Of a stretch of 8,141 nt of DNA, positions 5,383-8,141 are shown one piece after another. The position numbers were made by a program, and so were the translations under genes. How positions within the stretch are numbered: the first letter of the stretch is position 1; each line of letters opens with the position of its first letter. The DNA comes from Gammaproteobacteria bacterium (GTDB lineage: Bacteria > Pseudomonadota > Gammaproteobacteria > JABABF01), in assembly GCA_014238345.1 (NCBI GenBank), contig JABABF010000236.1, positions 1 to 8,141 on the forward strand. Direction: 5' to 3'. The notes under the pieces were generated by a model that worked only from the letters and a program-made list of their open reading frames with translations, did not search any database and was not told where the DNA came from.

Positions 5383-7473
5383 ATGCGAGCTACTGAGACT
5401 CACTTGTTACCATTTTTGAAGCAGTCTCCGCAGTTCATTGTTCCGATCTATCAGCGCACCTACTCGTGGACAGAGATACAGTGTCAACAGCTGTGGGATG
5501 ACATTGACCGCGCTGGATCGCGCGATGACATCACGGCTCATTTTATCGGCTCTATTGTCTATGTGGCGGAAGGGCTGTCGCAGGTTTCACAGCAAGCACC
5601 TTTGCTTGTTATCGACGGTCAGCAACGTCTGACGACAGTGTTGCTACTCATCAAAGCGTTGGCTCAAGCGTTGGGTGATGACGAACCAGTCGACGGCTTC
5701 TCCGCCCCCAAGCTAAATCAGTACTACTTGACTAACCATCTTGAAAAGGCGGATCGTTACTTCAAGCTATTACTCTCGCAGACTGACAATCTCTCATTTC
5801 AGGCCATTATCCGCGACAGGCTCCAGCCCTCTGAACCGTCGTTGTGCGTTACGCAGAACTTCGCTCTGTTTAAAAAGCTGCTACGCGATACCAGTAAGAG
5901 TGATCTTGCTACGGTGTGCCGAGGCTTGGATAAACTTGTATTAGTGGATATTACGCTCGACCAACATCAGGATAACGCCCAGCAGATCTTTGAGAGTATG
6001 AACTCGACTGGCAAGGAACTGAGTCAGGCGGATCTGATCCGTAATTTTGTCCTCATGGGTCTTGAACAGCAGCCCCAGACCAATCTCTACAACGATTATT
6101 GGCGACCGATGGAACAAGATTTTGGGCAAGAGGCTTACGGTACTCAGTTCAACAGCTTCATGCGCCATTACCTCACCGTGCGTACTGGAAAAATCCCGCG
6201 TGAGGACAAGGTCTACCAGGCGTTCAAGGACTACTCATCTGAGCAAGGTCAGGGAATTGAGGCATTGGTGAAAGACATCCACACTTGCGCTGGCCATTTC
6301 TGCGCCCTAGCACTGGGTGGGGAGCAGGATGCCACGCTCAGACGCGTCTTCGAAGACTTGCGTGAGTTAAAGGCGGGTGTTGCCTATCCGCTTCTGCTTA
6401 GGTTGTACGCAGATTACGCCAACGACAAGCTCAGTGCCGCTGATTTGGTAGCGGCGGTACGGCTGGTCGAGTCGTATGTATTCCGCCGCGCTATTTGTGG
6501 TATTCCCACCAACTCAATGGACCGGACATTTGCTTCCTTTGGCAAATCGCTACAGGAGAATCGCTACCTTGAAAGCCTCCAAGAACACTTTTGCTTACTA
6601 CACTCCTATCGCCGCTTTCCAAGAGATGAGGAATTTCTCTGCGAACTGCAACAGCGTAACCTCTACCATTTTAGACACAAAGGCTACTGGTTACGTCGAT
6701 TTGAGAGCCACGATCGCAAGGAAAGTGTGCCAGACGAGTACACCATTGAACATATTTTGCCGCAGAACCCTGATCTCTCATCAGATTGGCAACTGGCACT
6801 CGGCGATGATTGGGAGCGCATACAGCGGGAATATCTACACACGCTAGGCAACCTCACACTCACAGGTTATAACGCCGAGTACAAGGATCGCCTTTTCACC
6901 GATAAGCGTGATATGTCTGGTGGCTTCAAGGAAAGCCCGCTCAAGCTAAATGAAATGCTCAGGGGGCTCGACAAGTGGGACGAAAATGCGATCCAAATGC
7001 GCGCCAACATGCTCGCCGCTCAAGCGCTCATTGTGTGGGGCTCACCACCTAAGCTCAATGACTCAACGCCTTCGAGCCAACCAAAGCCAGCGCCATCACC
7101 AAGTGATTATTGCATCGATGATCATCGGTTCTTGTGCGAGTCGGAGGAGGTTCGCGAGGTGTTCGATGCCTTCCGTAAGGAGGTGCTGGCCCTTGATCCC
7201 TGTGTACGTGAAGAGTTCAGGAAGGATTATGTGGCCTACAAGGCCGAGACCAACTTTGTGGATGCAGTGCCACAGGCCACGCGGCTACGACTGAGTTTTA
7301 ACATGCCTTTTGCAGAGCTGCGTGACCCGAAGAAATTGTGTAAGGATGTGACGAATCTGGGGCGATGGGGCAATGGTGATGTAGAGATCGGACTGCAGTC
7401 GCTTGACGAGCTGCCCTACGTGATGAGCCTTGTGCGTCAATCCTTTGATCACCAGATGGGGGACGGCGGTTAG
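5383..7473 (+). CDS. DUF262-DUF1524-DUF5655 protein, GmrSD/SspE-like type IV restriction nuclease
   Basis: This is a 696-residue predicted defence nuclease. Residues about 8-230 form a DUF262 (GmrSD N-terminal, ParB/sulfiredoxin-like) domain with PIYQR (21-25), VIDGQQR (76-82) and FESMNSTGKELSQADLIRN (203-221); DGQQR is the NTP-binding/hydrolysis motif of the family. A helical middle follows. Residues about 415-550 form a DUF1524 HNH nuclease, with IEHILPQ (455-461, His457), LGNLTLT (488-494) and Asn497 all present. After a Pro/Ser linker (about 555-575), residues 576-690 resemble DUF5655 (KDYVAYKAETNF, GRWGNGDVE), of unknown role. Relatives (GmrSD, BrxU, SspE) cut DNA carrying glucosylated hydroxymethylcytosine or respond to phosphorothioate marks; the trigger here is unknown, and no dnd/ssp or BREX genes are in the window. 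By eye its base composition is somewhat lower in GC than mutS or proS, and it lies beside tRNA-Gln, which suggests acquisition. It stands alone, with its own Shine-Dalgarno sequence. Confidence 0.9.
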   Translation: MRATETHLLPFLKQSPQFIVPIYQRTYSWTEIQCQQLWDDIDRAGSRDDITAHFIGSIVYVAEGLSQVSQQAPLLVIDGQQRLTTVLLLIKALAQALGDDEPVDGFSAPKLNQYYLTNHLEKADRYFKLLLSQTDNLSFQAIIRDRLQPSEPSLCVTQNFALFKKLLRDTSKSDLATVCRGLDKLVLVDITLDQHQDNAQQIFESMNSTGKELSQADLIRNFVLMGLEQQPQTNLYNDYWRPMEQDFGQEAYGTQFNSFMRHYLTVRTGKIPREDKVYQAFKDYSSEQGQGIEALVKDIHTCAGHFCALALGGEQDATLRRVFEDLRELKAGVAYPLLLRLYADYANDKLSAADLVAAVRLVESYVFRRAICGIPTNSMDRTFASFGKSLQENRYLESLQEHFCLLHSYRRFPRDEEFLCELQQRNLYHFRHKGYWLRRFESHDRKESVPDEYTIEHILPQNPDLSSDWQLALGDDWERIQREYLHTLGNLTLTGYNAEYKDRLFTDKRDMSGGFKESPLKLNEMLRGLDKWDENAIQMRANMLAAQALIVWGSPPKLNDSTPSSQPKPAPSPSDYCIDDHRFLCESEEVREVFDAFRKEVLALDPCVREEFRKDYVAYKAETNFVDAVPQATRLRLSFNMPFAELRDPKKLCKDVTNLGRWGNGDVEIGLQSLDELPYVMSLVRQSFDHQMGDGG

Positions 7474-7621
7474 GCATGAGCTGAGCTGGCATTGCCTGCT
7501 GAGTGCTCGGAGTTGGTGCCACCATTGAAAATGGCGCATTGCGCTGTTGCGGGATGTTGGTTTCCCCCAGTGCTAGGCAGGCGAGGATGCGAGCACGTGA
7601 CTTTGTGCCGTTGATGCCACT
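7474..7621. other. Gap between the DUF262 gene and the tRNA-Gln 3' end
   Basis: These 148 bases hold no recognisable gene. AGCTGGC (7484-7490) and GCCTGCT (7494-7500) form an imperfect hairpin just after the DUF262 stop. CCATT/AATGG (7522-7534) is another short stem. Neither is followed by a T run, so neither is called as a terminator for the nuclease gene or the opposing tRNA. No integrase remnant or direct copy of the tRNA end is visible. Confidence 0.4.
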
Positions 7622-7695
7622 TGGCTGGGGGAGGTGGATTCGAACCACCATTGGCGGAGTCAGAGTCCGCAGTCCTGCCGTTGAACGATCCCCCA
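7622..7695 (-). tRNA. tRNA-Gln, anticodon CUG, CCA encoded
   Basis: Read on the minus strand, this 74-base gene folds fully. The acceptor TGGGGGA pairs with TCCCCCA, the D stem is GTTC/GGAC with loop AACGGCA, and the anticodon stem is GCGGA/TCCGC. The anticodon loop CTCTGAC gives CUG (7663-7661), reading CAG codons. The variable loop is CAAT, and the T stem GGTGG/CCACC has loop TTCGAAT. The discriminator is G, followed by genomic CCA (7624-7622). The weak first pair U1-A72, G2-C71, G3-C70 and G73 fit known bacterial GlnRS identity elements. It supplies charged Gln-tRNA for translation. Confidence 0.97.
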
Positions 7696-7706
7696 CCAGT
7701 GAGGGT

Positions 7707-7735
7707 ATTTTAGGGCACACCGTACTCGGCGACAA
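7707..7735 (-). promoter_or_regulatory. Sigma70-type promoter of tRNA-Gln
   Basis: On the minus strand, TTGTCG (7735-7730) and TAAAAT (7712-7707) are separated by exactly 17 bases, matching four and five of six consensus bases. The predicted start near 7700 gives a leader of only about five bases before the tRNA. The stretch after the -10 (ACCCTCACTGG) is GC-rich, as is usual for growth-controlled stable RNA promoters. Confidence 0.6.
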
Positions 7736-7756
7736 GCAAATGTCGGCTCATCGTTC

Positions 7757-7773
7757 AGCGCGGACCGGGCGCT
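7757..7773. repeat. Small hairpin between the tRNA-Gln and rplM promoters
   Basis: AGCGC (7757-7761) and GCGCT (7769-7773) form a five-base stem with a seven-base loop. It lies between the two divergent promoters and lacks a T tract. It may be chance in GC-rich DNA. Confidence 0.2.
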
Positions 7774-7801
7774 ATGTCGCTGGGTGAGCGGGCTGTACAT
7801 C

Positions 7802-7831
7802 TTGCAAAGTCCCCGCATTCTGTGGCACAAT
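7802..7831 (+). promoter_or_regulatory. Candidate promoter of rplM
   Basis: TTGCAA (7802-7807) and CACAAT (7826-7831) each match four of six consensus bases and are 18 bases apart. Initiation near 7838 would give a leader of about 60 bases to the ATG at 7898. There is no other good candidate between the tRNA promoter and the gene. Confidence 0.4.
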
Positions 7832-7833
7832 AT

Positions 7834-7878
7834 TGGGAGTTTGTCTGGGCGTGATCAATCTATGTTGATGTCCTCCCA
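7834..7878 (+). promoter_or_regulatory. Nested inverted repeats in the rplM leader
   Basis: TGGGAG (7834-7839) pairs with CTCCCA (7873-7878), and inside this ATCAA (7854-7858) pairs with TTGAT (7865-7869). The outer arm overlaps the predicted transcription start, so if that start is right only part of the outer stem is in the RNA and it could instead be a DNA operator. In E. coli, rplM-rpsI is known to be feedback-controlled by L13 through its leader; whether this structure does the same is inference. Confidence 0.3.
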
Positions 7879-7897
7879 TGCCGTTTGTGTTTTTACC

Positions 7898-8141
7898 ATG
7901 ACCAAGCCCACTCGTACCTATCATGCAAAGTCTGGCGAAGTGCCGCGACGTTGGTATATCGTCGATGCGCGCAACCGTGTGTTGGGGCGGATGGCCACTG
8001 CTATCGCCCAACGTCTGCGCGGTAAGCACAAACCGGAGTACACGTGGCATGTAGACACTGGCGATCATATCATTGTGATCAATGCTAGCGATGTGCGTAT
8101 TTTGGGTAACAAGCGCGCCACCAAGCGCTACTATCGTCATA
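7898..8141 (+). CDS. rplM: 50S ribosomal protein L13, 3' truncated by window edge
   Basis: L13 is an early-assembling protein of the large ribosomal subunit. Eighty-one codons are visible, with WYIVDA (19-24), LGRMAT (29-34), LRGKHKPEY (40-48), HVDTGDHIIVINA (51-63) and GNKR (70-73), all hallmark positions of bacterial L13 (about 142 residues in full). rpsI normally follows and would lie beyond the edge. The ATG at 7898 is chosen because it leaves only a few residues more than E. coli L13. In-frame ATGs at 7862 and 7868 would add a 10-12 residue tail unlike the family. No Shine-Dalgarno sequence precedes 7898; instead there is a U-rich GTTTGTGTTTTTACC, compatible with S1-assisted initiation. 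The reading frame is intact to the edge. Confidence 0.96.
   Translation, partial: MTKPTRTYHAKSGEVPRRWYIVDARNRVLGRMATAIAQRLRGKHKPEYTWHVDTGDHIIVINASDVRILGNKRATKRYYRH

Noticed and set aside
7503..7787. A 94-codon plus-strand frame containing WGRWIRTTIGG
   Set aside because: The recognisable part is simply the antisense translation of tRNA-Gln, a well-known annotation artefact.
7862..7870. Upstream in-frame ATGs (7862, 7868) as the rplM start
   Set aside because: They would add a hydrophobic, Ser/Cys-containing tail not seen in L13 and also lack a ribosome site.
1..8141. CRISPR arrays, insertion sequences, rRNA or long repeats
   Set aside because: No regularly spaced repeats, transposase-like frames, terminal inverted repeats or rRNA signatures were seen on either strand.

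Overview
The window looks like a piece of a gammaproteobacterial chromosome. MutS, the bacterial-type ProRS with an inserted editing domain, and L13 all resemble their Escherichia coli counterparts as I know them. No species can be named from the sequence. Core housekeeping genes make up most of the window; the one clearly accessory gene is a predicted defence nuclease.

Layout, left to right. Bases 1-1797 (+) hold the last two thirds of mutS, cut by the window edge. A 175-base convergent gap follows. On the minus strand, proS (3433-5148) is followed directly by an exported Sel1-repeat protein (1973-3436). The two overlap by four bases (ATGA), so they probably form one translationally coupled operon. 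A 234-base divergent region (5149-5382) carries a perfect TATAAT immediately in front of proS and, facing the other way, a candidate promoter and operator for the next gene. Bases 5383-7473 (+) encode a 696-residue DUF262-DUF1524-DUF5655 protein of the GmrSD/SspE-like type IV restriction class. Next comes tRNA-Gln(CUG) on the minus strand (7622-7695), whose 3' end faces the defence gene. A divergent promoter region then leads to the first 81 codons of rplM (ribosomal protein L13), cut by the right edge.

How the genes relate. mutS, proS, tRNA-Gln and rplM serve DNA repair and translation and are not otherwise functionally linked. The Sel1 protein is tied to proS only by co-expression. The DUF262 gene is a single-gene putative anti-phage nuclease placed beside a tRNA, a common position for acquired genes, but I see no integrase and no convincing attachment-site repeat.

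Points most worth a second look: (1) ProRS appears to have Ser445 where the class II motif 3 arginine (E. coli Arg450) is expected, plus Ile418 at a usually conserved Glu; (2) proS has TATAAT placed so that its mRNA may start at or next to the ATG, i.e. leaderless; (3) none of the three core-gene starts visible here has a Shine-Dalgarno sequence, while the accessory gene does; (4) the three-domain DUF262 nuclease has a C-terminal domain of unknown role and a promoter flanked by an inverted repeat. Nothing in the window forms a clearly undescribed multi-gene system.
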